A stretch of 64,000 nt of DNA from Bacteroidota bacterium (GTDB taxonomy: Bacteria; Bacteroidota; Rhodothermia; Rhodothermales; Bin80), in the NCBI GenBank assembly GCA_026709335.1, contig JAPOTE010000061.1:1-64000 (forward strand). Direction: 5' to 3'. The notes beneath the pieces were generated by a model. That model ran no database searches. It was not told the DNA's origin and saw only the letters and a program-made list of their open reading frames with translations. This document shows positions 44,593 through 54,291 of the stretch, in pieces. Numbering within the stretch: the first letter of the stretch is position 1; each line of letters opens with the position of its first letter. The translations under genes were made by a program, and so were the position numbers.

Positions 44593-46450
44593 TCGATTGT
44601 CCCAGAAAATACTCCTGAATATCCTTTGCCAAAGATGGGCCAACAATGCTACTCAGCTCGTTTTCGTCGGCATGTTTAACCTTCCGAACTGTTCCGAACG
44701 CTCGAATCAATCTTTGCATTATTCTGGGGCCCACCCCCGGAATATTCAGCAGTTCCGAATGTAGCAGGCGGCTTTTGCGCTGTTTTCGTTGAAGTTTGAC
44801 CGCGAATCGGTGTGCCTCATCTCGAACTCGCTGGATCAGTTGCAGGGATGCACTTTGCTTTGAGATGTGATACGGATCCTTAATATCCGGGAAATATACT
44901 TCTTCCAGTCGCTTGGCAAGTCCTATGACAGGGAATTTTCCGTACGTACCTGTCTCTTTCAGGGCCTTGATTGCACTGGAGAGCTGTCCCTTTCCTCCGT
45001 CAATTACAACCAGGTCAGGCCAGGGAGTACCTTCCCTTTGAATACGTTTGAACCGGCGCCGGACTGCCTCTTCCATGGAGAGAAAATCATCCGGTTTTCC
45101 ATCAGGTACATCTCGAATTTTATAGCTCCGATAATCACTTTTACGGGGACGCCCATTATGAAACACAACACAGGAAGCAACCGTACCGGTACCGCCCAGA
45201 TGGGATACATCAAAGCATTCAATCCTTCGGGGTAACTTTCTAAGTTTTAAATCTGTCTGCAGAGTTTTGACTGCAAAGGGAATCCGATCTTCTCCACGCT
45301 TGAGCAAGGCAAGTTTGAATTCCGCAAGCAAGAGATCTGCATTTGCCTGTACCATACGCATGAGCTCGGCCTTTTGTCCACGCTGGGGGGTATACAGCAA
45401 GACTTTTTTTCCGCGTTGTTTATTCAGGAATTCATTTAATGTATTCGGTTCGGCGGTGGATGTCCCCAGAAAGACCTCGTCAGGAAAGAACGCAGCTTGT
45501 GTGTAGTAGTTCTCAAGGTAGCGTTGCATAAGGATTGCATCTTCATGTCCATCAATCTGACGCATGATCTTATGTTCGCGTCCAATGATTTTTCCTTCCC
45601 GTACCTTAAAGCAAACCCCCACGGCTGCATTTTCATCACGCGCAGTTGCAAGGGCAAACAGGTCCCGGTCCACGGGAGTTTTGGTGACGATTTTTTGTCG
45701 CTGGGTATAGGTCTCTACAGCCTTAATCTGATTCCGCAGGCGAGCGGCCTCTTCATATTGTTGTTGTTGACTGGAAGTTTGCATCATTCCCTTAAGTGTC
45801 TGCCTCAGTGCGTTGGTGTGACCTTTAAGTAGCAATTCCACCTGAGCGATGGTTTCATCATAGGATTCTACAGATTGATAGCCAACACAGGGTCCCTCAC
45901 ATTTTTTGATGTGATATTCCAGGCAGGTCTGATATTTTCCTCGCTGAATTGCTTCCGGAGAAAGATCCAGAGAGCATGTGCGAAGCTTGAAGATAGACCG
46001 TACGGCTTCCAATGCACGCTTCATGCTCTGAACATCGGTATAAGGACCAAAGTACTTGGAACCATCATTAATAATACGCCGGGTTATAAAGACGCGAGGA
46101 AATGGTTCGTTTTTGATACAGATATAGGGATATGTTTTGTCATCGCGAAGATTGATATTGTAGCGAGGCTTTCGTTTCTTGATTAGGTTGTTTTCAAGGA
46201 TGAGAGCTTCCGCTTCATTATCGGTCAAAATCACTTGCACATCAATGGCTTTGGCAACCAAAAGCCTGATCCGTCCCTGTAGTTGTGGATCCTTGCGGAA
46301 ATAAGATCGGACTCGACTGCGCAGGTTCTTGGCTTTACCAATGTAGAGTGGATTGTTGTTCTTGTCCAGAAATTGATAAACGCCACAACCAGTCGGTAGC
46401 TCAGATACTTTCGCCTGTAGATCTGTTTTATGTGTTGAAGATTCACCCAT
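44582..46450 (-). CDS. uvrC: Excinuclease ABC subunit C
   Basis: The 622-residue protein has all UvrC parts: an N-terminal GIY-YIG nuclease (about 18-95; GVYQFLDKNNNPLYIGKAKN), a UVR motif (about 205-240), the RNase H-like C-terminal nuclease (CFDVSHLGGTGTVASCVVF, VIDGGKGQLSSA) and helix-hairpin-helix motifs at the end (LLNIPGVGPRIMQRLI). It makes the two incisions beside DNA lesions after UvrAB recognition. Eight bases overlap with the upstream epimerase gene. The length is normal. Confidence 0.97.
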   Translation of the reverse strand: MGESSTHKTDLQAKVSELPTGCGVYQFLDKNNNPLYIGKAKNLRSRVRSYFRKDPQLQGRIRLLVAKAIDVQVILTDNEAEALILENNLIKKRKPRYNINLRDDKTYPYICIKNEPFPRVFITRRIINDGSKYFGPYTDVQSMKRALEAVRSIFKLRTCSLDLSPEAIQRGKYQTCLEYHIKKCEGPCVGYQSVESYDETIAQVELLLKGHTNALRQTLKGMMQTSSQQQQYEEAARLRNQIKAVETYTQRQKIVTKTPVDRDLFALATARDENAAVGVCFKVREGKIIGREHKIMRQIDGHEDAILMQRYLENYYTQAAFFPDEVFLGTSTAEPNTLNEFLNKQRGKKVLLYTPQRGQKAELMRMVQANADLLLAEFKLALLKRGEDRIPFAVKTLQTDLKLRKLPRRIECFDVSHLGGTGTVASCVVFHNGRPRKSDYRSYKIRDVPDGKPDDFLSMEEAVRRRFKRIQREGTPWPDLVVIDGGKGQLSSAIKALKETGTYGKFPVIGLAKRLEEVYFPDIKDPYHISKQSASLQLIQRVRDEAHRFAVKLQRKQRKSRLLHSELLNIPGVGPRIMQRLIRAFGTVRKVKHADENELSSIVGPSLAKDIQEYFLGQSNVK

Positions 46451-47189
46451 TCTTCACTGATGCCCAGAAGTTAAGGAGAACTTCGGGAAGACATGTGTAT
46501 TGTGAACTCTCCGGGAGGACGGCCAATTGAGCGTTCGGCCACCTTTCGTGGAGAGTATGTGCAAAGTGAGATGCCGTACTGGTTTCACTAATCAGAATTG
46601 GCACAGGCGGAGGCGCAATATTATGCTGAGACAATTCAAATGATGCATTGTGAAGGACGAGGCTTTGGCATAGTTGTGGCAGGGATCCTGCAGTCACTAC
46701 GTGTTCGGGGGCGTCATTGTGGGGAATGCAATGCCCTGTGAGTTCCATGGTTCTTTCCAGTTTCGGGCAAGAGTCAAATCGAACGTGATATTGATTTTTG
46801 GGCTGACAAAATTCTACCAAAATACCACTGGTGTGTTTTGGATGCAGAAAGAAGATGCGCTTACCGTCGGCCCCGAGGACAGGGGTTTCGGTTAACGGTT
46901 GAAATCCTGCCATATGCATGCGTTCAAGCTGTAATTGCACATTGGCTACCCTGAATGCAATATGATGAAGCCCTTCTCCCCGTTTTGAAAGAAATTTCGT
47001 CACAGCAGAATCTGGACCGAGTGCTTCAAGAATCTCAAGACGTGTTCCCTTGCCGTAGAAGCGGATGCGAACCCCTTGTTGATTCAGGTCTTCAGGCAAA
47101 GCAGGGGTAGCAAGAGCGAGTTGATTGAGCAGGTGCTCGGCTTTCTTGCCATCATGTACAGCGAGTCCAATGTGATCAATAGGTAGCAT
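46443..47189 (-). CDS. Methylmalonyl-CoA epimerase fused to an extra C-terminal domain
   Basis: The ATG at 47189 gives 248 residues and a clean family start (MLPIDHIGLAV); a reading to 47234 adds 15 poor residues. Residues 1-135 are a complete epimerase of the glyoxalase fold with metal ligands in DHIGL, GLHHIAF and GILVEF. It interconverts the two methylmalonyl-CoA epimers in propionate metabolism. A further 110 residues (about 138-248) do not belong to the family. Their pattern (PPPVPILISE, then PEVLLNFW at the end) resembles the C-terminal part of an alpha/beta-hydrolase, but the match is weak. Confidence 0.8.
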   Translation of the reverse strand: MLPIDHIGLAVHDGKKAEHLLNQLALATPALPEDLNQQGVRIRFYGKGTRLEILEALGPDSAVTKFLSKRGEGLHHIAFRVANVQLQLERMHMAGFQPLTETPVLGADGKRIFFLHPKHTSGILVEFCQPKNQYHVRFDSCPKLERTMELTGHCIPHNDAPEHVVTAGSLPQLCQSLVLHNASFELSQHNIAPPPVPILISETSTASHFAHTLHERWPNAQLAVLPESSQYTCLPEVLLNFWASVKNG

Positions 47190-47272
47190 GAGATTACAGA
47201 AGAGATAACTACAAGTTAAACGATAAAGTATCAATTTGCGTCACAATCAGAGATACTGCGTATACACATCCC

Positions 47273-48589
47273 ATGAAAAAAGTGATTCAGGCTGATTTTG
47301 AGACATCTACGGATCGCAGCGATGCAATTCAGCAGCTCTTACGCATTACATATGACGGTGCGTATCGCAGTCTTGTAGATCGGAGTGCAAGCCCAAGAGT
47401 GGTTGCACTCGTTTCCACGGTCACGCGCTGGCGGCGATACCTGCGGTTTCTGCTTCGAAGCTTTTTGAGGAATAAACTTCGGCCAATCCCGCAAGCTTTG
47501 GAGCAGCTTCTGCTGCTGGGAATCGCTGAAATAGTTCTGTTAAATGCTCCACCTCACGCAGTTGTAAACGAAATAGTAAACCTGGCTCGCTCCATGCGAT
47601 TCTCCACGACATTGACTAACGGGGTGCTCAGGTCTGTTGTACGTGCGCATGCGAGGCTCCCCGAGCCGGAAACTGGAGATTCTGTACGTGATTTGGCAAT
47701 TCGTTGGTCACATCCAACCTGGCTCGTTCGTAGATATGTAAAACGTTTCAGCGTGGAGGAGGCGGCTGTTCTTTTGCAGCGTAATAATGACCCTCCTGCC
47801 TATACCGTTCGCATAAATCAGATCTTCATGGAAACAGTACAATTTATAGAAGAGCTTGAAGATCATGGTTTCCAGGCAAACCAGTCGGGTTTACTGGAAG
47901 AGTATGTTCATCTCAAATCTTTGGGGCCTCTGATTCGAGAAGGTTTCATAGATCGCGGATTGTGTTCTGTGCATGATGAGAGTTCTGGGCTTGTGGTCGC
48001 ATTACTTGATCCACAGCCCGGTGAAACGATTTTGGATGCATGTGCAGCTCCCGGAGGGAAGGCTTTAGCAATTGCATGTCGGATGGGTGGGAGCGGGCAA
48101 TTACACGCATGGGATATTCATCCCAACCGGCTTCGGAAAGTAGAAGAAATGGCAAAGAAGCAAGGTCTGGAGAATGTTCATACGAGAGCCGTCAATTTTT
48201 TGAAGAGTTCGGAGATACAATCGGACCGGGTACTTCTGGATGTTCCATGCAGCGGAACCGGGGTTCTGAACAAGCGGGCCGATTTGCGCTGGCGGCGAAG
48301 AGAAACAGACCTGATAGAATTGGCCAAGTTACAACACGATCTTCTGGATGCTGCTGTGACTCATGTGCGACCAGGTGGTCAACTTGTTTATAGTACCTGT
48401 TCCATAGAGCCTGAGGAAAACGAAATGCAGGTAGATTCGTTTCTGCGCCGTCACTCAAATTTTGTGATTGAGCATGCAGGAGACTTTCTTCCCGCAGCTA
48501 CGGTCACCCAGGGAGGATATCTGGCTACACTTCCGCACCGCCATCAAATGGATGGTGCGTTTGCAGCTCGTTTGCGCAGGTGCATGTAA
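47273..48589 (+). CDS. rsmB: 16S rRNA (cytosine-967-C5)-methyltransferase RsmB
   Basis: The 438-residue protein has an N-terminal NusB-like RNA-binding domain (about 1-135) and a class I methyltransferase domain (about 160-438). Motifs are ILDACAAPGGKALAIACRM for S-adenosylmethionine binding, the Cys motif LDVPCSGTGVLNKRADLRW and the second catalytic Cys in VYSTCSIEPEENE. It adds a methyl group to C5 of C967 in 16S rRNA. It is a single gene transcribed away from the epimerase, with an 83-bp gap. Confidence 0.93.
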   Translation: MKKVIQADFETSTDRSDAIQQLLRITYDGAYRSLVDRSASPRVVALVSTVTRWRRYLRFLLRSFLRNKLRPIPQALEQLLLLGIAEIVLLNAPPHAVVNEIVNLARSMRFSTTLTNGVLRSVVRAHARLPEPETGDSVRDLAIRWSHPTWLVRRYVKRFSVEEAAVLLQRNNDPPAYTVRINQIFMETVQFIEELEDHGFQANQSGLLEEYVHLKSLGPLIREGFIDRGLCSVHDESSGLVVALLDPQPGETILDACAAPGGKALAIACRMGGSGQLHAWDIHPNRLRKVEEMAKKQGLENVHTRAVNFLKSSEIQSDRVLLDVPCSGTGVLNKRADLRWRRRETDLIELAKLQHDLLDAAVTHVRPGGQLVYSTCSIEPEENEMQVDSFLRRHSNFVIEHAGDFLPAATVTQGGYLATLPHRHQMDGAFAARLRRCM

Positions 48590-48759
48590 CGCTCTCATGA
48601 CTTTATCTCAATTCGAGGTGTATTTTCGGGAAATGAAAGTGCATGGTTTTTTTATTAACGTGTAGCAAGGGAGGGAGTGCTCACTATATTCGTACGAATT
48701 GCCCGGATGTCAGTACAAGGGACTCGCGTGTATAAGTTTTGATTATAATTCCCATTGAA

Positions 48760-49890
48760 ATGACCGTGCATCGCATTATTCCGACTGTGTTGATCGCATT
48801 GGTATACTGTATGCCTGTGTCAGCGCAGCGGGTTGCCAAATATGGAGCGGATTTTCTGGCGGGAGGTGTGGATGCCCGGGCGCTGGCCATGGGTGGGGCA
48901 AATGTTGGGCAGACCCGGAATGTGAATAGTGTATACTGGAATCCTGCGGGGTTGGCGCATACAGAGTATCCTGAAGTCGCATACATGCATGCGGAACGTT
49001 TTGCAGGTATTGTTTCATTTGATTTTGCAGCAATTGCATACCCGGTCACCAGGAATTCTACGGTGGGCTTGAGTTTTTTCCGGAGCGGAGTCAACGACAT
49101 TAAGAATACGCTCAATGCATGGGATGCGGAGCGGAATCGGCCCAAAGCAAATCCTGAGACATACATTACAAGTTTTTCTGCCGCTGATATTGCATTTTTG
49201 CTTAGTTACGCAAGGAGGTTGAATCAGCGATTCACATTTGGTGCATCGGGGAAAATCATCAGGCGCACAATTGGAGATTTTGCAGATGCATGGGGGTACA
49301 GCATTGATGCCGGCGCCCAGTGGACAGGTAGCAGGTTTATGGTTGGAGTACAAGTTCAAGACCTGTCCACAATGCTCCAAAGCTGGAGCGTGAATCCATC
49401 CGCATTTTTAATCGAAGGAGTTAATCCAGATTCAGGAGAGCCTTACACGTTTATTGAGGTATTTGATCAGGATTTGCCGACCGGAGATACATTTATTGTG
49501 CTACCGGTTGTTCGGCTCGGTTCGGCTCTGATCGTACCGGTTGGTACTCGGAGTACGGTGACCCTCGGGTTGGATTTGGATATTGCCTTTGACGGACAGC
49601 AGGCCGATGCATTCAATTTGGGAGAAATATCTTTTCATCCAAGAGGCGGTGCAGAGTTTTCATTTCGAGATCTTGTCGCACTCCGGGCGGGGGGCAATCG
49701 GATTTCTCAGACTGACAGTTATGGCCTGGATATCGTTCCTTCTGTGGGTACGGGGATACGGCTGGGGCCTTTGTCAATTGATTATGGGTTTGGAGATTTT
49801 GGTGGGTTGGTCAGCGATTTAGGGTACTCGCATAGAATTTCCGTTCATTTTACTTGGAAGCAGGAGCGATTTCGTCGCCCGCTTGAGTAG
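48760..49890 (+). CDS. PorV/PorQ-family outer-membrane protein
   Basis: ATG 48760 gives 376 residues and a signal peptide (cleavage near VSA-QR); a TTG start 21 bp upstream would add seven residues. The mature protein begins AKYGADFLAGGVDARALAMG, the hallmark of PorV/PorQ and FadL-like barrels in Bacteroidota, followed by NSVYWNPAGLA and a 14-strand-like barrel pattern. PorV moves T9SS cargo from the translocon to the attachment complex. Which Por this is cannot be told from sequence alone, but two T9SS cargo proteins occur in this window. Confidence 0.82.
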   Translation: MTVHRIIPTVLIALVYCMPVSAQRVAKYGADFLAGGVDARALAMGGANVGQTRNVNSVYWNPAGLAHTEYPEVAYMHAERFAGIVSFDFAAIAYPVTRNSTVGLSFFRSGVNDIKNTLNAWDAERNRPKANPETYITSFSAADIAFLLSYARRLNQRFTFGASGKIIRRTIGDFADAWGYSIDAGAQWTGSRFMVGVQVQDLSTMLQSWSVNPSAFLIEGVNPDSGEPYTFIEVFDQDLPTGDTFIVLPVVRLGSALIVPVGTRSTVTLGLDLDIAFDGQQADAFNLGEISFHPRGGAEFSFRDLVALRAGGNRISQTDSYGLDIVPSVGTGIRLGPLSIDYGFGDFGGLVSDLGYSHRISVHFTWKQERFRRPLE

Positions 49891-50276
49891 TCAACATTGG
49901 AGTAATCTGAGGAAACGAATGAACGTGAAATCTCGGCTGGCGTGATCAAATACGGGAATATGTTTTCGGCTCTTCGTCCATTTTTGTGAAAATTTGATTT
50001 TTTTCGAATCTCAATAGGAGGTGGAGGCATCACCCTGGAGGTTTGAAGATGAATCTTGTGGTTCGCAGTGTGGTTTTCGATAAAGATTCTTGATGACCTG
50101 AAGGCATATCTGCTCAGGATAGATGAGTGCAACCCGAGGTATACACGAACAGGCAACAATCAGCAACTGGCAGGAATACTCAACTAAACGCACCCAGGTT
50201 AACGCATGAGTGAATTTGGATCTCACGGACGTGTCTTAATCGGAACCAGCGAAACAGTGCTTCATTCAACCGGGTC
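49891..50276. other. Intergenic region, no supported gene
   Basis: About 390 bp between the PorV-like gene and the third small coiled-coil gene. Only short open frames occur, and no repeat or hairpin stands out. Promoter sequence for the following gene is presumably here. Confidence 0.5.
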
Positions 50277-50621
50277 ATGGAAGATCAACCATTCTCAGAA
50301 CTTTCGCGATTGTTTCGTGAGGCCGGACTTGATCCAGATGGCGCAAACAATCTCACAGAACGCATCATCAACATGGCATCTGCAAATGTATTAGATCGGA
50401 TTGACACGAGTTATGCCCGCCTGGAATCCAAGCTTGACGCCAGCAATGCTCAGTTTGGATCGGAACTGAAAACAGTCAGCAAAACTCTTGAATCCAAGAT
50501 TGATGTTCAGAATTCCAAGATTGATGCTCAGAATTCAAAGTACAATACGTTGATTGTAATTTTGAGCTTGTTAGCAGCCACCGGCGTTCTTGGCTTTTTA
50601 GCAAACATCTTCGAGTGGTGA
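50277..50621 (+). CDS. Small coiled-coil protein with C-terminal membrane helix
   Basis: The 114-residue protein has a coiled-coil central part (about 42-85) with near-repeats (ESKLDASNAQ, ESKIDVQNSKIDAQNSK) and a C-terminal membrane helix (about 90-109, TLIVILSLLAATGVLGFLA). The N-terminal 35 residues are helical. It shows the same tail-anchored layout as the 40.6-kb protein and is related in style to the 34.6-kb protein. No neighbour gives a functional clue. A long hairpin lies 230 bp downstream. Confidence 0.7.
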   Translation: MEDQPFSELSRLFREAGLDPDGANNLTERIINMASANVLDRIDTSYARLESKLDASNAQFGSELKTVSKTLESKIDVQNSKIDAQNSKYNTLIVILSLLAATGVLGFLANIFEW

Positions 50622-51250
50622 TTCAGATTGACTTGCCGTCCGTGCAAGTGAAGACGGTTTTGGAGGTAAGAACAGAGAATGCACTGGCCTGATTTATGCT
50701 GAATCCCGTTTGATCATATCATAACCCCGTCAAAGGACGCTAGACTTGCCATTTTGAACTGATCTGGAGCGGTTTAAGCGGGTTTGAGATTCCGAGTGGT
50801 AAAAAAAACAGCACATCAGATTTAAGGGTATCTGTGAATTTTTTCAAGTTTTTCAGAAGTCAAACAGTCGTCCTTTTTGACTTCTGAAAAGGGCAAATTC
50901 GCCGACCTTGAATCTTCTTACGAATTCCCAATTGTTTTTATTTAATTCAATAGGGATGAGTAATCGAATTGCCAGGAGTACGAAATCACCAAATTTTGAG
51001 CGCAGGGCCAGGAAAAGTGTGTACAGACCCTAAATACGTGTTTTTTTGCCTGAATTAAATGTCCTCGCAACAGGAATACCTTCCAAGATGGTTTTTTTGA
51101 GGGTAACTAGAATATAACGCCCCCAAACCATGATATACGATTTTCGGGTATTGAACCTGACAGGTGAGAGATAAAAATTCTGACTATTACTCGGCTTTGA
51201 TTTGTTTTTTTACATAGAATAGTGTATATTTAGACTAAATCTAAATAAAA
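50622..51250. other. AT-rich intergenic region with a long inverted repeat
   Basis: About 630 bp without a supported gene. It contains a perfect 15-bp inverted repeat (50850-50864 and 50876-50890, arm TTTTCAGAAGTCAAA, 11-nt loop). The repeat has no T-run and is not close to any stop codon, so its function is unclear. The end of the region holds the metal-regulator-like palindrome described separately. Confidence 0.6.
51228..51246. promoter_or_regulatory. Palindromic DtxR/IdeR/MntR-like operator overlapping the promoter of the TonB receptor gene
   Basis: The 19-bp sequence ATTTAGACTAAATCTAAAT is a perfect inverted repeat of 7 bp with a 5-bp centre. Its ends match the TTTAG...CTAAA shape of DtxR/IdeR-family metal-repressor boxes. 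A Bacteroidota-type -7-like string (TATATTTAG, 51226-51234) overlaps it, and the start codon lies four bases downstream, so binding would block transcription. The controlled genes encode haem/iron uptake, which fits. Confidence 0.65.
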
Positions 51251-53419
51251 ATGATAATTCAACGCTTAAGTCAATCTTGGATGGGATTATTATGGACTGT
51301 TTGCATACCTGTGTGTTTTTTCGCACTGGCGGCAAATGCGCAGCAGGCGTCCTCTGATTCTAGTCAGACAGATTCTATGCGTATCGTTCAAATGGATCCT
51401 GTGATTGTTACGGCGACTCGTTCCGAGAAAATTCTTGAAGATGTGGCGGTTCCCACAAGCATCATTACGGTAGATGTCATGGAGCGTGAAGGAGCATTGC
51501 GTCTTGGTGATGTACTGGCCAATCAAATGGGTATTGCTTTATTTGATGATCATGGCACGGGTATGCAGGTGCAAGGGTTTGCATCTGACTATACGCTCGT
51601 TTTGCTGGATGGTGAACCGATGATTGGTCGCACGGCAGGTACGCTTGACGTGGATCGGATTAGTGTGAAAGGATTAAGCCATTTGGAAATCGTTCGAGGC
51701 CCATCCTCATCACTTTATGGAAGTGAAGCGCTTGCCGGAGTCGTGAATTTGGTTACAGCGCCGCCTGCGGAAAGCATGCAGGGGGCAGCTAGTTTTCGAA
51801 TCGGCTCTCATGCCACCTCAGATATGATGCTTCAGATGGAAGGTGGCCTTAAGCGCACAGGACTCCGGCTTGTTCTGAATCGGTATGCGTCCGGTGGCTA
51901 TGATTTGACTCCTGCAACCTATGGTCCGACTACTCCTTCCTTTGCCGATTGGACAGTTGATCTAAGGAGCCGTTTCGTCATATCTGACCGTATTCGGGTC
52001 AGACTCGGTGCCCGCGGAGCGCTGGAAAATCAAGAGAGTGTATTTGCTTCCGGTACGAATGAATTTCTTGAGGAGCGGTACGACGATGAAGGGAGACGCC
52101 TGGAATGGAGTATTCATCCAGAAATTGAACTTCAGTTAAGTAGCAAATTTCGATTGAATACGACACTCTACGGCACAGGCTATCAGACGGAAACATATCA
52201 TCGTCGACAGAATGATGGAGCTCTGAATTATGAAGACAAGTTTGATCAGACACTTGTGAAAGCGGAGATGCAACTGGATATGCTTTGGGGCGCAAAGCAT
52301 ATGACCAACCTAGGAGGTGGAGTGATTGGTGAACAGATTGGGGGAAGCAGATATGGGGCAACCAGAGGCGACTCAGGTCCGGAATCAACACAATCGTACT
52401 TGTTTGCCCAGCACGAATGGTATCCTTCAGGTTTGCTTCATTTTAATACGAGTATACGTTTTGATCATCATTCGGATTACACAGGTAGGGTTACCCCGAA
52501 ATTTGCCGTACTGATTCGCCCTTCAGACAAGATACGCTTGCGTGCAAGTGTAGGCAGTGGCTTCAAGGCACCTGCCTTTCGTCAATTGTATCTGTCTTTC
52601 ACCAATCCTGCAGGAGGCTATTCTGTATTCGGTTCACTGCCGATGCTGGCTGGTATCCGCCGACTGGAGGCAGAGGGTCAGATTGAACAGAAATTTTTTG
52701 ACCTGTCAAAAATGGATCCTTTGAGAGCGGAAAGTTCAATCGCATTTAATCTAGGAGGCTCCATAGAACCATTCAAGTGGCTCCATGTCCAGGCGAACGT
52801 CTTTCATAACAATGTTCGAGATCTGATTGAAACCCAGCCAGTGGCCCAAAAAACGAATGGTGCTTTTGTGTACGGTTATTTTAATTTGGCCCGAATCTAT
52901 ACACGCGGAATAGAGCTTGAAACGAAGATTCAGTCACATCTGACAAGTAATGCTCTGGTTGACATTACACTGGGCTATCAGTTTCTTCAGGCTCGAGATC
53001 GCGAAGTTGTTTCTGCATTGAAAGAGGGAACCGTATTCGGTCGTTACTCGAATGGGCGGGACTACCGGCTCCGTCTCGGGGATTATACGGGTATGTTCGG
53101 ACGCTCACCCCATTCAGCGTCACTCCGTGCCGCCTATACCAATACGACTGCTGGTGTGATCGCGAGTATTCATGGCCGCTGGCGGAGCCGTTATGGGTAT
53201 CGGGATTTGGATGGGAATAATCTGGCCAATCGTTCGGATGAATTTGTGCCGGACTATGCTGTACTTGGAGTAGCGGTCACCAAAACATTTTCACTTGTCC
53301 GGGCAGTTGAGGCAGCTGTTCAGATTGGCTTGGATAATGCTTTTGATCACACCTACCCCACGCTGGTGCCATCCCTTCCCGGGCGCAGAGGATATGTATC
53401 AGTTCAATTCAACTTTTAA
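51251..53419 (+). CDS. TonB-dependent outer-membrane receptor (haem/iron type)
   Basis: The 722-residue protein has a signal peptide (cleavage near NA-QQ), a TonB-box-like segment (MDPVIVTATRS), a plug domain (about 50-165; LVLLDGEPMIG, HLEIVRGPSSSLYGSEALAG) and a 22-strand-type barrel ending in the usual aromatic residue (YVSVQFNF). There is no carboxypeptidase-regulatory domain. The next gene encodes a HmuY-like lipoprotein, so this receptor resembles HmuR and probably imports haem. The operator at 51228-51246 suggests repression by metal. The length is normal. Confidence 0.93.
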   Translation: MIIQRLSQSWMGLLWTVCIPVCFFALAANAQQASSDSSQTDSMRIVQMDPVIVTATRSEKILEDVAVPTSIITVDVMEREGALRLGDVLANQMGIALFDDHGTGMQVQGFASDYTLVLLDGEPMIGRTAGTLDVDRISVKGLSHLEIVRGPSSSLYGSEALAGVVNLVTAPPAESMQGAASFRIGSHATSDMMLQMEGGLKRTGLRLVLNRYASGGYDLTPATYGPTTPSFADWTVDLRSRFVISDRIRVRLGARGALENQESVFASGTNEFLEERYDDEGRRLEWSIHPEIELQLSSKFRLNTTLYGTGYQTETYHRRQNDGALNYEDKFDQTLVKAEMQLDMLWGAKHMTNLGGGVIGEQIGGSRYGATRGDSGPESTQSYLFAQHEWYPSGLLHFNTSIRFDHHSDYTGRVTPKFAVLIRPSDKIRLRASVGSGFKAPAFRQLYLSFTNPAGGYSVFGSLPMLAGIRRLEAEGQIEQKFFDLSKMDPLRAESSIAFNLGGSIEPFKWLHVQANVFHNNVRDLIETQPVAQKTNGAFVYGYFNLARIYTRGIELETKIQSHLTSNALVDITLGYQFLQARDREVVSALKEGTVFGRYSNGRDYRLRLGDYTGMFGRSPHSASLRAAYTNTTAGVIASIHGRWRSRYGYRDLDGNNLANRSDEFVPDYAVLGVAVTKTFSLVRAVEAAVQIGLDNAFDHTYPTLVPSLPGRRGYVSVQFNF

Positions 53420-53525
53420 TAGACTCCCGTTTTTGAATTCGGGATTCATAGCTCCAGAACTGTGATTCCATAATCATCTCGGAATATGGAATTGCATTTT
53501 AAGAACTCTATATCAAACAGATCAA

Positions 53526-54272
53526 ATGATAAATATTAAAGAAACGGTGTCTAACTACCGAAATATCCGGTTTATGATGATGGCCTTCATCATCTTTGTC
53601 GCGGCATGTGATAGTGCAGATCCAGATCCAGACCCCATTCCCCTTGAGACACAGGTAGCTGAGGATGTCCCAGCCGATCCGGCTTCGGGCAGAGATCCAA
53701 CGACCGGGCGAGCAATTTCAAACAACTTGTTTACGCTGTATGATCTTGACGCAAATCAGGTCGTTCTTTCCTCATCTGTAACAGACCCTGCTCAACGTCA
53801 GTCGGATTCAACCGGAACGGTATGGGATTTGGGCTTTAAATCGACTACGATCATCTTCAATGGAGGTAGTAGTGGACCCGGCGAGGCAAGTGCTCAAATC
53901 CTTCGACAATCTTTCGATGAGGTAGTCGAGGCACCAGCTGCCGGATATATCTCCGATGGAGAGAATGCAGATTGTCCACAAGTTCAAACACCGATAGGTC
54001 CAAGGCCAGGTAGTACGCTAGCAATCTGCACAGGATCTGACAATGGATGGTACAACTATGATTCAAATGCCGGCCTCATCAGTCCAATTCCCGGGCGTAC
54101 CATTGTAATGAAAACCGCAACGGGAAACTATGCGTCCCTTCGAATTCTCAGCTATTATCGGGGAAATCCCAATCCTCCAGATACAAATGCTCCCTCACGT
54201 TATTATACGTTTGAGTTCATCATACAGACTGACGGATCACGTGATCTTCGTAATACGGTCTCTATGAAATGA
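53526..54272 (+). CDS. HmuY-family haem-binding lipoprotein
   Basis: The 248-residue lipoprotein has a lipobox near residue 28 (FVAAC). After an acidic linker the HmuY-like fold is recognisable from WDLGFKSTTIIFNGGSSGPG and the late strands KTATGNYASLRILSYYRG and YYTFEFIIQ. In Porphyromonas, HmuY takes haem from host proteins and hands it to HmuR. It lies 107 bp after the TonB receptor, giving the classic receptor-lipoprotein pair. Two Cys (NADCPQ, LAICTG) might pair. Confidence 0.88.
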   Translation: MINIKETVSNYRNIRFMMMAFIIFVAACDSADPDPDPIPLETQVAEDVPADPASGRDPTTGRAISNNLFTLYDLDANQVVLSSSVTDPAQRQSDSTGTVWDLGFKSTTIIFNGGSSGPGEASAQILRQSFDEVVEAPAAGYISDGENADCPQVQTPIGPRPGSTLAICTGSDNGWYNYDSNAGLISPIPGRTIVMKTATGNYASLRILSYYRGNPNPPDTNAPSRYYTFEFIIQTDGSRDLRNTVSMK

Positions 54273-54291
54273 CGATTCAAAACGCTAAATA

